A DNA stretch of 64,000 bases, from assembly GCF_018310695.1 (NCBI RefSeq), contig NZ_JAGXCY010000005.1, forward strand, positions 62,001-126,000, written 5' to 3'. The notes beneath the pieces are model-generated. The model did no database searches. It saw only the letters and a list, made by a program, of their open reading frames with translations, and had not been told where the DNA came from. The DNA comes from Paenibacillus sp. Marseille-Q4541. Lineage in GTDB: Bacteria; Bacillota; Bacilli; Paenibacillales; Paenibacillaceae. The stretch's first letter is position 1. The number at the start of each line of letters is the position of its first letter. Shown piece by piece: positions 42,670-52,661 of this stretch. A program made the position numbers and the translations under genes.

Positions 42670-43701
42670 ATGAAGAAAGTATTGAGTTTGTCTCTGAGCA
42701 TGATCCTTGCAGCATCCGTTGTACTTGCCGGTTGCGGTAATGACAACAATTCCAATTCGCAAGGTAGCGGTGGAAACGAAGGAGCAGCAAAAACATCGGC
42801 GAAAATCGGTATGGTTACTGATGTTGGTGGCGTAAATGATAAATCCTTTAACCAATCTGCTTGGGAAGCTTTGGAAGCTGTTAAAACTGAATCAGGTGCA
42901 GAAGTTAAATATTTGCAAAGTAAATCGGACAGCGAATATAGCACAAACCTGAACGAGTTCGTACAAAACAAGTATGATCTGACTTGGGGAATTGGTTTCC
43001 AATTGGCAGAAGACATGAAAAAAGTAGCGGAACAAAATCCAGATGCACATTTGGCAATTATTGATAGTGTTGTTGATGCGCCTAACGTGAAGTCTGTTAC
43101 TTTTGCAGAAGAACAGGGTTCTTACCTCGTAGGTGTTATTGCTGGTAAAATGACTAAAACAAACAAAGTTGGATTCGTAGGTGGAATGGATAGCCCACTT
43201 ATTAAAAGATTCGAAGTTGGATTCAGAGAAGGCGTGAAAGCTGTCAATCCTGAAGCTAAATTCGTTCCAACTTACACAGGTAACTTCGATAAGCCCGACC
43301 AAGGTAAAACAGCAGCAGCTACCCTTTATAACGATGGCGTAGATATTATTTTCCATGCAGCTGGTGCAACTGGAACAGGCGTATTTAACGAAGGTCTTTC
43401 CCGTAAAAAATCAGGACAAGATGTTTGGGTAATTGGTGTAGATAAAGACCAATCTATCGAATTTGGTGACGAAATTACACTGACTTCCATGATTAAAAAA
43501 GTAGACGAAGCGGTTAAAAAAGTTTCCCTTGAAGTAGTAAACGGTACATTCAAAGGTGGAGTTGAAGAGCTTGACCTTGCTGATAACGGTGTAGGCGTGG
43601 CTGAAACATCTTCAGCTAACGTTCCTGAAGATGTGCTGAAACTCGTTGATGAGTACAAAGAAAAAATCATCAGCGGTGAAATTGTAGTTCCTAAAGAATA
43701 G
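42670..43701 (+). CDS. nupN: BMP-family nucleoside-binding lipoprotein (NupN type)
   Basis: A 343-residue lipoprotein, substrate-binding part of a purine-nucleoside ABC importer. Lipobox VVLAGC puts the lipidated Cys near residue 22. TDVGGVNDKSFNQSAWEAL is the BMP/PnrA/Med signature. Start ATG 42670 gives a clean signal; AAGGGGG lies 12 bases upstream, and the longer open frame from 42604 is not used. ABC components NupO, NupP and NupQ follow. In B. subtilis the orthologous YufNOPQ (NupNOPQ) takes up guanosine. Confidence 0.92.
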   Translation: MKKVLSLSLSMILAASVVLAGCGNDNNSNSQGSGGNEGAAKTSAKIGMVTDVGGVNDKSFNQSAWEALEAVKTESGAEVKYLQSKSDSEYSTNLNEFVQNKYDLTWGIGFQLAEDMKKVAEQNPDAHLAIIDSVVDAPNVKSVTFAEEQGSYLVGVIAGKMTKTNKVGFVGGMDSPLIKRFEVGFREGVKAVNPEAKFVPTYTGNFDKPDQGKTAAATLYNDGVDIIFHAAGATGTGVFNEGLSRKKSGQDVWVIGVDKDQSIEFGDEITLTSMIKKVDEAVKKVSLEVVNGTFKGGVEELDLADNGVGVAETSSANVPEDVLKLVDEYKEKIISGEIVVPKE

Positions 43702-43756
43702 TTGTTCATGTATTCTGTTTTCCTTGTGAAAATATGGATGCTATGTAAATAAGCGT

Positions 43757-43794
43757 AACGACAAGGCTGGTTATTAGAACTAGCCTTGTTGTCA
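43757..43794 (+). other. Intercistronic hairpin between nupN and nupO
   Basis: ACAAGGCT and AGCCTTGT form the base of a stem (with GGTTATTAGAACT in the loop side) in the 137-base gap. It has no T tract, so it is more likely an mRNA-stabilising or partial-termination element that favours the binding-protein part of the transcript. Confidence 0.5.
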
Positions 43795-43838
43795 CGTCTA
43801 GGACCATTACTAATAAATTTCTATATAAGGGTGATCTC

Positions 43839-45377
43839 ATGGGTGCAGCAACTCCTGTCGTAGAGTTAAAGCAAATTACTAAACGCTTCCCAGGCATTGT
43901 AGCCAACGACTCCATTAGCTTACAGCTGCACAAGGGTGAAATCCATGCGCTGCTAGGTGAGAATGGTGCCGGCAAATCAACGTTAATGAATATTGTATTC
44001 GGATTGTATCAGCCTGACGAAGGCAGCATTGAAGTGAATGGCAAGCCTGTATTGATTGATAGTCCAAATAAAGCGATTGAACTTGGAATTGGGATGGTCC
44101 ATCAGCATTTCAAGCTGGTGCAACCTTTTACTGTAGCTGAGAATATTATACTGGGCTCCGAACCGAAAAAAGGGCTTGGTATTAACTATAAAAAGGCAGT
44201 AGCTGAGGTTAAACGGTTATCTGAGATGTATGGTCTACAAGTAAATCCGAATGCAAAAATTGAAGATATCTCCGTAGGAATGCAGCAACGCGTAGAGATT
44301 CTTAAAACACTTTATCGTGGTGCAGAAATTTTGATTTTTGACGAGCCTACAGCGGTACTGACTCCTCAGGAAATTTCTGAACTGCTCATCATCATGAAGA
44401 AACTGGTTGCTGAAGGAAAATCGATTATTCTGATTACTCATAAATTGAAAGAAATTATGGAAATATCAGATACGGTTACTATTATTCGCCGTGGTAAAGT
44501 AATTGATTCGGTGAAAACTTCTGAAACCTCTCCAAATGATCTTGCCGCCAAAATGGTTGGACGTGAAGTGACTTTCAAGGTTGATAAGAAAGAAGCTGAA
44601 CCTAAAGAGATTGTTCTTGAAATTAGTGATCTAACTTCTAAAAACAAAGATCACATATCGGTCCTTAATCAATTGAATCTACAAGTGCGAGCTGGCGAAA
44701 TTGTGGGTATTGCTGGAGTAGACGGTAATGGCCAAAGTGAATTGATTGAGGCTATTACGGGTCTGCGTAAAGTAGATTCTGGTAGTATCAAGTTAAATGG
44801 TAAAGAGATTAAAAATGAATCTCCGCGTAAAGTATCTGAGTCAGGTGTAGGCCATATTCCAGAAGACCGTCATAAACATGGGTTGGTATTGGACTTTTCC
44901 GTCAGTGAAAATATGGTATTGGAATCCTATTATAAAGCTCCATTTTCCAAAAATGGTTTTCTGAATTTCAAAGAAATAGACAAGCATACCGTGAAACTAG
45001 TGGAAGCTTTTGACGTTAGAACACCTAGCATTGAGACAAAATCGCGTTCCCTCTCTGGCGGTAATCAGCAAAAGGCTATTATTGCGAGAGAAGTTAACAA
45101 AAATCCTGATTTACTTATTGCAGCGCAGCCAACACGTGGTTTGGATGTTGGTGCAATTGAATTTGTACAGAAACAACTTATTGCCCAGCGTGATCAGGGT
45201 AAAGCTGTTCTTCTTATTTCTTTTGAGTTAGATGAAATTATGAATGTCTCTGACCGGATTGCTGTTATCTATGAAGGAAATATTGTTGGTGAAGTACTGC
45301 CAGAAGAAACTAATGACCAAGAACTTGGGCTTATGATGGCAGGCAGCATGAAGAAGAGAGGTGCAGCGGGTGAATAA
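43839..45377 (+). CDS. nupO: Nucleoside ABC transporter, duplicated ATPase (NupO type)
   Basis: A 512-residue protein with two ABC domains. The first has Walker A GENGAGKST (near 44), signature ISVGMQQRVEI and Walker B EILIFDEPTAVLTP. The second has the degenerate ATP site GVDGNGQSE and signature SLSGGNQQKAI, the usual asymmetry of nucleoside/ribose-type importers. Its stop overlaps nupP. AAGGGTG precedes the ATG at 43839. It powers the NupP-NupQ channel. Confidence 0.95.
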   Translation: MGAATPVVELKQITKRFPGIVANDSISLQLHKGEIHALLGENGAGKSTLMNIVFGLYQPDEGSIEVNGKPVLIDSPNKAIELGIGMVHQHFKLVQPFTVAENIILGSEPKKGLGINYKKAVAEVKRLSEMYGLQVNPNAKIEDISVGMQQRVEILKTLYRGAEILIFDEPTAVLTPQEISELLIIMKKLVAEGKSIILITHKLKEIMEISDTVTIIRRGKVIDSVKTSETSPNDLAAKMVGREVTFKVDKKEAEPKEIVLEISDLTSKNKDHISVLNQLNLQVRAGEIVGIAGVDGNGQSELIEAITGLRKVDSGSIKLNGKEIKNESPRKVSESGVGHIPEDRHKHGLVLDFSVSENMVLESYYKAPFSKNGFLNFKEIDKHTVKLVEAFDVRTPSIETKSRSLSGGNQQKAIIAREVNKNPDLLIAAQPTRGLDVGAIEFVQKQLIAQRDQGKAVLLISFELDEIMNVSDRIAVIYEGNIVGEVLPEETNDQELGLMMAGSMKKRGAAGE

Positions 45378-46449
45378 CGTACTAAAGTGGTTTACTAAAG
45401 ACTCGTTTATATACCCTTTAGTGGCTATTATAATGGGTCTTGTCCTGGGTGCACTTGTTATGTTAATTGGTGGTTACAACCCAATAACGGCTTATGGCGC
45501 ACTTATCGATAAAGTGTTTGGAAGTACTTACAATTTAGGTGAAGCCATCCGTGAGATGACTCCGCTTCTTATGACGGGTCTTGCTTTTGCTTTTGCATCC
45601 CGTGCAGGTTTGTTTAACATCGGGGCTGAAGGTCAGTTTATTGTAGGTATGACTGCAGCTACGTTTATTGGTATTAAATTTACTACTTTGCCGGCTCTTA
45701 TCCATGCTCCTCTTGCACTGATTGCAGGAGCAGTTGCAGGTGGACTTTGGGCTGCAGTGGCTGGTTATCTCAAAGCTAAACGCGGTGTTAATGAAGTTAT
45801 TACCAGTATCATGATGAACTGGATTGCCTTATATTTGGCGAATCTGGTAGTGAGACAATACTTACTTATGGCTGGTGAGAATCGTTCAGAACAAATTCAG
45901 CCTAGTGCATCTATTGCGATCGGATGGCTATCCGAGCTCATGAATAACTCACGAGTACACTGGGGAACATTGATTGCTCTGTTTGCAGCTGTGCTGTTCT
46001 ATATTTTTATGTGGAAAACGAAGCAAGGTTTTGAACTTCGGGCAGTTGGTTTCAACCATCATGCTGCGGAATATGCAGGTATGAAAGTAAATAGTAATGT
46101 GGTAAAAGCCATGTTTATCAGCGGTTTGCTTGCTGGTCTTGGTGGAGCATTTCAAGTTCTCGGCGTATTCGGATATCAAACGGTCTTCCAAGGTTCACCG
46201 GGCATCGGATTTGATGGCATTGCAGTTGCGTTGATCGGTATGAATCATCCGTTTGGTGTTGTTTTAGGTGCCGTTTTATTTGGTGGCTTAACCTATGGTT
46301 CCTCCGGAATGAGCTTTGCGGCTGACGTTCCTCCGGAACTGATCCGAATCGTTATTGGTTCGATCATCTTCTTTATTGCTGCACAAGGGATTGTGCGCTG
46401 GGTACTTAAGCCCTTTAACTCCAAGCGCAAGAAAGAGAAGGTGTTGTAA
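45370..46449 (+). CDS. nupP: Nucleoside ABC transporter permease (NupP type)
   Basis: A membrane permease of about 359 residues, BPD_transp_2 family, with roughly nine helices; FASRAGLFNIGAEGQFIVG near 79 is the family signature. GTG at 45370 is preferred as start, since AGAGGTG lies upstream; GTG 45361 would overlap it. Either way its first codons overlap the nupO end, showing translational coupling. It pairs with NupQ. Confidence 0.93.
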   Translation: MNNVLKWFTKDSFIYPLVAIIMGLVLGALVMLIGGYNPITAYGALIDKVFGSTYNLGEAIREMTPLLMTGLAFAFASRAGLFNIGAEGQFIVGMTAATFIGIKFTTLPALIHAPLALIAGAVAGGLWAAVAGYLKAKRGVNEVITSIMMNWIALYLANLVVRQYLLMAGENRSEQIQPSASIAIGWLSELMNNSRVHWGTLIALFAAVLFYIFMWKTKQGFELRAVGFNHHAAEYAGMKVNSNVVKAMFISGLLAGLGGAFQVLGVFGYQTVFQGSPGIGFDGIAVALIGMNHPFGVVLGAVLFGGLTYGSSGMSFAADVPPELIRIVIGSIIFFIAAQGIVRWVLKPFNSKRKKEKVL

Positions 46450-46451
46450 AA

Positions 46452-47426
46452 ATGGACTTCATAACCCTTTCTGGACAATTGATTAATACGACATTAGTTT
46501 TTGCAACAGCACTTGTATTTGCTGCTCTTGGCGGTATTTTCTCCGAACGTTCCGGGGTGACGAACCTCGGGATTGAGGGTTTCATGATCTTTGGTGCCTT
46601 TGCAGCGGGTGTAACAACTCATTATGCGCAAGAAGCGGGCATGTCTGGCGGAACAGCGGCACTCGTAGGGCTAGTTGCAGCTGCTGTATTCGGACTTGTG
46701 GTATCACTTATTCACGCGGTTGCTTCAATTACTTTCAAAGCAGACCAAATTATAAGTGGTATCGTAATTAACTTCTTGGCAGCAGGTAGCACTTTGTATA
46801 TGGTGAAATTGCTATTTGATGGTTCTGGGGAGACTCCGCTCATTCAAGGGTTCACGAAGTGGAATCCTACTTTATTCGATGTGAAATTAGCGGAAATTCC
46901 GTTTTTTGGGAATGTGTTTATTAATCATTATCCAACTACATTTCTTGCTGTTTTGTTCGTTATTATCGCGTACTATTTCTTGTATAAAACGCCTTATGGA
47001 CTCCGTCTTCGTTCTGTTGGAGAGCATCCAAGTGCGGCAGATACAATGGGGATTAACGTGACCAAATACAGATATGTTGCGGTTATGGTGAGTGGGGCTC
47101 TAGCTGCAATCGGTGGCGCAACACTGACTTTGACTACAACGGGCGTATTTTCTCACAATACGATTTCCGGGCAAGGATACATCGCTATTGCTGCCATGAT
47201 CTTTGGTAAATGGAATCCAATCGGCGCGTTTGGTGCTGCCTTGTTCTTTGGATTGTCACAAGCCGTTCGGAACTATATCCAATTGTTCGAATGGGCTCAG
47301 GCTATTCCCCAGGAAATTATTTTCATGTTGCCTTATGTTCTTACGATTGTCGTTCTAGTAGCAGCGGTAGGTCGCTCTTCTGCACCAGCCGCGCTTGGAC
47401 AACCTTACGATCCAGGTAAACGATAA
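46452..47426 (+). CDS. nupQ: Nucleoside ABC transporter permease (NupQ type)
   Basis: A 324-residue permease of the same family as NupP, with the signature FSERSGVTNLGIEGFMIFGA near 31. It starts 2 bases after the nupP stop. It forms the second half of the channel. A very strong terminator closes the operon. Confidence 0.94.
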   Translation: MDFITLSGQLINTTLVFATALVFAALGGIFSERSGVTNLGIEGFMIFGAFAAGVTTHYAQEAGMSGGTAALVGLVAAAVFGLVVSLIHAVASITFKADQIISGIVINFLAAGSTLYMVKLLFDGSGETPLIQGFTKWNPTLFDVKLAEIPFFGNVFINHYPTTFLAVLFVIIAYYFLYKTPYGLRLRSVGEHPSAADTMGINVTKYRYVAVMVSGALAAIGGATLTLTTTGVFSHNTISGQGYIAIAAMIFGKWNPIGAFGAALFFGLSQAVRNYIQLFEWAQAIPQEIIFMLPYVLTIVVLVAAVGRSSAPAALGQPYDPGKR

Positions 47427-47450
47427 GTTAATAGAATGGTCTATGTATGT

Positions 47451-47496
47451 AAAACCGAAGATGTACACAATGATGTGTACATCTTCGGTTTTTTTT
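47451..47496 (+). terminator. Rho-independent terminator
   Basis: AAAACCGAAGATGTACACA pairs with TGTGTACATCTTCGGTTTT around ATGA, followed by T; it ends the nupNOPQ operon. Confidence 0.97.
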
Positions 47497-47578
47497 GTAC
47501 ATGCAGGACATAGGAACAAGCAACCTTCGTGGTCTACGAATAGAATATTTTGAATTCTACTCAGAAGGAGGGAGAAAG

Positions 47579-48010
47579 ATGAGTAAATCAGTGAGCGAAA
47601 ATGAAGCTAAAAAATGGATCGGACAGGAAATTGTAGCCGTACGAAAAGATGGTACACAGGTGTCTGGTAAGCTAGTATCTGTGTCTGGAAATAAACTTAT
47701 ATTAGAACCAGTGGGCGGAAAAGAAGCTGGAACACGGGCAATAATTCCCTTAGTATTGTTTGATCTTCTGGCAATTGGTACTTTGCCTTTTGCAGGTGGC
47801 GGATTTGGTGGTCCATTCGGCGGAGGCGGATTTCCGGGCGGTTATAACGGAGGCGGCTATCCTGGAGGTGGTTATCCTGGTGGAGGATATGGCTATGGAG
47901 GAAAACCGGGCGGATACGGATTTGGACCCGGACCTGGCCCTGGCCCAGGACCCGGACCTGGGCCAGGTTTCGGCGGAGGCTACGGTTTTAAAAATAAATT
48001 TTTCTACTAA
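47579..48010 (+). CDS. LSm-like small protein with Gly/Pro-rich tail
   Basis: A 143-residue protein. Residues 12-45 (WIGQEIVAVRKDGTQVSGKL, then VSVSGNKLILEP) look like an Sm/Hfq-type beta barrel piece; a hydrophobic stretch follows (IIPLVLFDLLAIGTLPF). From about 73 to 135 the sequence is almost only Gly, Pro, Tyr and Phe, with GGYPGGGYPGGGYGYGG and a run of GP repeats (116-130). Low-complexity tails like this occur in spore-coat and exosporium proteins, but no family is recognised. ATG 47579 is chosen: AAGGAGGG lies 7 bases upstream. Confidence 0.7.
   Translation: MSKSVSENEAKKWIGQEIVAVRKDGTQVSGKLVSVSGNKLILEPVGGKEAGTRAIIPLVLFDLLAIGTLPFAGGGFGGPFGGGGFPGGYNGGGYPGGGYPGGGYGYGGKPGGYGFGPGPGPGPGPGPGPGFGGGYGFKNKFFY
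47924..47968 (+). repeat. Gly-Pro coding repeat
   Basis: Short repeats of the form GGACCTGGCCC, encoding alternating Gly and Pro, form the C-terminal tail of the preceding protein. Such a tract can vary in copy number between strains. Confidence 0.8.
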
Positions 48011-48013
48011 ACT

Positions 48014-48466
48014 CTAATAATCATCTAAATTCTTTTCCATCTCATAACAACGGCCAATGTCAATATAACGGATCATTTTGTATCCTGATTTTTGGTAAAA
48101 TTGAACCGCTTTGTTGTTCCCCTCATCCACCATAACTTTAGATTTTTTACAACCCCGGGATATTCCGAAATGTTCTGCTTTAAGCAAAAGTTCCTTACCA
48201 TGTTGTTTCCGCTGTTGCTTAGGTGAGACTGCCATCATGTCAATATAAAGCAGGTTACCGTGCATCATAAAGTGTACAAATCCGAATAAATTAGATTCAT
48301 AGGTGGAAGAAGATACTAGTGTAATCCCTCTGGATAATCTCAGGGGGATTTCAACAATAACTTGATCTATGTCCTGCTTGCTCATGTGTGACAGAGGGAC
48401 CAGCTGCGTTTTAATGAGTTCCATGATAGCGGTGTCATCCTGCTTAGGTCTCCGATTTCGGATCAT
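48014..48466 (-). CDS. GNAT-family N-acetyltransferase
   Basis: A 150-residue GNAT protein. The strand IDMMAVSP precedes the acetyl-CoA loop QQRKQHGKELLLKA near 84, then NKAVQFYQKSGYKM. The Gly-rich loop is partly replaced (Q-R-K-Q-H-G), a common variant. AAGGAGG precedes the ATG. It converges with the LSm-like gene with 3 bases between stops; no terminator is visible between them. Acceptor unknown. Confidence 0.82.
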   Translation of the reverse strand: MIRNRRPKQDDTAIMELIKTQLVPLSHMSKQDIDQVIVEIPLRLSRGITLVSSSTYESNLFGFVHFMMHGNLLYIDMMAVSPKQQRKQHGKELLLKAEHFGISRGCKKSKVMVDEGNNKAVQFYQKSGYKMIRYIDIGRCYEMEKNLDDY

Positions 48467-48607
48467 GGAAAAAACCTCCTTTGGAGCAAGCTCAAATGAT
48501 GAAATAGTATATGTTTACACAGCTTGGTCATGTTCTATTTTTTAGGTGAAAACAGTTGATACAGCAAGGATTGTCCAGAATCTGTAAGACATTAGAAAAA
48601 TAAAGTG

Positions 48608-48637
48608 TTGACTATTTCCATAAATGAATCATATAAT
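48608..48637 (+). promoter_or_regulatory. Sigma-A promoter of the ilv operon
   Basis: TTGACT and TATAAT are separated by 18 bases, about 35 bases before the T-box leader begins. Confidence 0.75.
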
Positions 48638-48671
48638 GTTCCTAACATTTAACCGCTATAGTTTATCGGCA

Positions 48672-48990
48672 ATGATGAGGACGAAGTTGTAAGGGCGCTT
48701 ATGCTCAGAGAGTGGACGGAATTTGCTGCAAGCTCCACCGTAATCCCTTATATACGAGCTCACCTCGGAGCTGTTTTCCTGAAAGGCATTTGCTTATTAG
48801 GGAAAATCGTATGTCTACGTTACAGACGTCAGGTAAGAAGAATGGGGTGGTTTATTTACCTTACAATTCTTCTACTTGCTAAGGTCAGATTCTGTGAGGA
48901 ATCAGACAAAGCTGGGTGGTACCACGGAAGAATCAACCTTTCGTCCCTTGCGAGGCACATATTGTGTCCGCCAGAGACGAAAGGTTTTTT
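48672..48990 (+). promoter_or_regulatory. T-box leader controlling ilvB
   Basis: The region has the main T-box marks: the stem I AGAGAG motif (48710s), the T-box sequence TGGGTGGTACCACGG (48913-48927), and a terminator (48935-48990: AACCTTTCGTC / GACGAAAGGTT plus T). Uncharged tRNA binding should melt the terminator and allow ilvB transcription. The likely specifier is CTC at 48759-48761 (in GAGCTCACC), pointing to leucine tRNA, as in the Bacillus ilv-leu operon; that codon choice is inference without a folded model. Confidence 0.92.
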
Positions 48991-49043
48991 TGTTTTCTAG
49001 TATGTTAGTTCAATGTAATCCTTTAGAAGGGGGAGATCTTAGA

Positions 49044-50789
49044 GTGAATGCACATAATCCTGAAATGCGGTCAACGGATCAACTACGTGAGAAATGGATG
49101 AAACCGGAAGTCATTACCGGTTCGGATATCTTGCTACGAAGCTTACTCCTTGAAGGTGTTGAGTGTGTGTTTGGTTATCCGGGCGGCGCTGTACTGTATA
49201 TTTATGACGCGATGTATGGATTCGAAGATTTCAAACATCTCCTTACACGTCATGAGCAAGGCGCTATCCATGCGGCAGATGGGTATGCTCGTGCAAGTGG
49301 AAAAGTGGGGGTATGTATTGCTACGTCGGGTCCCGGTGCAACAAACCTGGTTACTGGAATTGCAACTGCATTCATGGATTCAGTACCACTTGTTGTCATC
49401 ACAGGAAATGTTATCTCCAGTCTGATCGGCACGGATGCTTTCCAAGAGGCAGATATTACTGGGATTACAATGCCAATTACCAAACACAGTTATCTGGTAC
49501 GAGATGTAGAAGATTTGCCTCGAGTTATTCACGAAGCATTCCACATAGCAAACACAGGTCGAAAAGGTCCAGTACTCATTGATATTCCTAAAGATATCTC
49601 TTCGGCGAAGACTCTTTTCAAACCACAAGTTGAACCTGTACAGATGCGAGCTTACAATCCCAAAGTGATTCCAAACCGGATTCAGTTGGAAAAACTTCAT
49701 CAAGCAATTCAGGAAGCAGAACGTCCAGTCATTCTCGCTGGAGGTGGAGTCGTTTATTCCGGAGGGCATGAGGCGCTTTACGAGTTTGTCAATCAAACAG
49801 AAATTCCGATTACGACAACCCTTCTTGGATTGGGCGGCTTCCCAAGCGGACATGAATTATGGATGGGGATGCCTGGAATGCATGGAACATACACTGCGAA
49901 TCATGCCATTCAACAAGCAGATTTGCTGATCAATATTGGTGCAAGATTTGACGACCGTGTAACTGGGAAGTTAGATGGGTTTGCACCGAAAGCGAAAATT
50001 GTTCACATTGATATTGATCCAGCTGAAATTGGTAAAAACGTTGCTACAGATATTCCGATTGTAGGTGACGTAAAAACAGTTCTGGAAATCCTTAATCAAG
50101 ATGCAGCACGTGCTGATAAAGCAGATGCTTGGCGGGGACAGATCAAGGACTGGAAAGGCGAGCGACTATATCATTACAAAGATTCAGAAGAAGTCCTGAA
50201 ACCACAATGGGTTATTGAAATGTTGAACGACACTACAAAAGGCAGCGCAATCGTAACGACAGATGTAGGTCAACATCAGATGTGGGCAGCTCAGTATTAT
50301 AAGTTTAATCAGCCCCGTTCATTTGTTACATCTGGTGGGCTTGGTACGATGGGATTTGGATTCCCTTCTGCAATTGGTGCTCAGATGGCTCATCCTGATC
50401 GGTTGGTCATTTCCATCAATGGTGATGGTGGAATGCAAATGTGCTCCCAAGAGCTTGCTATTTGTGCAATCAACAATATTCCGGTTAAGATTATTGTTAT
50501 TAATAATCAGGTACTCGGCATGGTAAGACAATGGCAGGAACTGATTTACGATAATCGTTTTAGTCATATTGATCTTTCGGGAAGCCCTGATTTCGTTAAA
50601 TTGGCTGAGGCATATGGTGTAAAAGGTCTCCGTGCTTCGAATAAAGAAGAAGCTAAGGAAGCATGGGAAGAAGCAATGAATACCAATGGTCCTGTACTTG
50701 TTGAATTTGTAGTAAGTAAGGATGAGAACGTATATCCGATGGTAATGCAGGGTTCGACAATTGATCAAATGCTGATGGGAGATGCATAA
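49044..50789 (+). CDS. ilvB: Acetolactate synthase, large subunit
   Basis: IlvB joins two pyruvate (or pyruvate and 2-oxobutyrate) with thiamine diphosphate, the first shared step to valine, leucine and isoleucine. The 581-residue protein has the catalytic Glu71 (RHEQGAIHAADGYARASG), TSGPGATNLVTGIA, and the ThDP-binding NGDGGMQMCSQEL to NN motif near 453. GTG at 49044 is chosen with AAGGGGGAG upstream; the longer open frame runs back into the T-box. ilvN follows by 3 bases. Confidence 0.96.
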   Translation: MNAHNPEMRSTDQLREKWMKPEVITGSDILLRSLLLEGVECVFGYPGGAVLYIYDAMYGFEDFKHLLTRHEQGAIHAADGYARASGKVGVCIATSGPGATNLVTGIATAFMDSVPLVVITGNVISSLIGTDAFQEADITGITMPITKHSYLVRDVEDLPRVIHEAFHIANTGRKGPVLIDIPKDISSAKTLFKPQVEPVQMRAYNPKVIPNRIQLEKLHQAIQEAERPVILAGGGVVYSGGHEALYEFVNQTEIPITTTLLGLGGFPSGHELWMGMPGMHGTYTANHAIQQADLLINIGARFDDRVTGKLDGFAPKAKIVHIDIDPAEIGKNVATDIPIVGDVKTVLEILNQDAARADKADAWRGQIKDWKGERLYHYKDSEEVLKPQWVIEMLNDTTKGSAIVTTDVGQHQMWAAQYYKFNQPRSFVTSGGLGTMGFGFPSAIGAQMAHPDRLVISINGDGGMQMCSQELAICAINNIPVKIIVINNQVLGMVRQWQELIYDNRFSHIDLSGSPDFVKLAEAYGVKGLRASNKEEAKEAWEEAMNTNGPVLVEFVVSKDENVYPMVMQGSTIDQMLMGDA

Positions 50790-50792
50790 ATC

Positions 50793-51275
50793 ATGAATAG
50801 ACATACGATTGCCGTGCTGGTAAACGATCAGCCAGGAGTACTTCAACGGGTATCAGGTCTGTTCGGTCGCCGTGGATTTAACATCGAAAGTATAACCGTA
50901 GGTCAATCAGAAGAAGTCGGTTTATCTCGAATGGTCATTGTAACGCTTGGAGATGAAAAGTTACTTGAGCAAATCGAAAAACAGTTATATAAATTAATTG
51001 ATGTAATAAAAGTAGTTAATCTTAGCTCTAATCCTATGGTAGGACGCGAACTTGCACTGATTAAAGTAAAAGCTGATCCTTCTGAACGTCCTGAGGTTAT
51101 GGGTCTTGTTGAGACATTCCGCGCTTCGGTTGTCGATATCGGAAATACCAGTCTAATGGTTCAGGTTGTAGGAGATACCGAGAAGATTGATGCTATGATT
51201 GAGTTGTTGAAACCGTATGGGATCCGTGAATTATCCAGAACCGGAGTCACAGCAATGATCAGAGGGAATGTATAA
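50793..51275 (+). CDS. ilvN: Acetolactate synthase, small (regulatory) subunit
   Basis: A 160-residue ACT-domain subunit that stimulates IlvB and gives it valine feedback. RHTIAVLVNDQPGVLQRVSG, then FGRRGFNIESITVG, are the ACT core (4-38); the C-terminal half is the dimerising part. It starts 3 bases after ilvB with its ribosome site inside the ilvB end. A 278-base gap with a large hairpin follows before ilvC. Confidence 0.96.
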   Translation: MNRHTIAVLVNDQPGVLQRVSGLFGRRGFNIESITVGQSEEVGLSRMVIVTLGDEKLLEQIEKQLYKLIDVIKVVNLSSNPMVGRELALIKVKADPSERPEVMGLVETFRASVVDIGNTSLMVQVVGDTEKIDAMIELLKPYGIRELSRTGVTAMIRGNV

Positions 51276-51423
51276 TTATTTTAAATAATGAATTAATAAT
51301 TGTGATTTTTAATGTTTTAAACAGAATTAAGTACAAAAGACACAGGAAATGATAACTAATTTATTACCGTTTTTTACAAATATATTTTAGTCATTTACCG
51401 CGACAAAAAAGCACAGTCCTGAA

Positions 51424-52546
<1,123 letters not shown>

Positions 52547-52593
52547 GATCATATCGTAATTGTGAAAACAACGAACTGAAATATTTCTCCTTA

Positions 52594-52622
52594 AGCGGCC
52601 GTGCTATTTAGCGTGAGCCGCT
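52594..52622 (+). other. Small hairpin between ilvC and leuA
   Basis: AGCGGC and GCCGCT pair around a 17-base loop. With no T tract it is more likely an mRNA processing or stability element than a terminator. Confidence 0.4.
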
Positions 52623-52661
52623 ATAGGAGGTTAAACACATACTTTTTTGGAGGTGCTGGGT

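Noticed and set aside
48701..49000. 99-codon open frame before ilvB
   Set aside because: It lies entirely within the T-box leader and its terminator.
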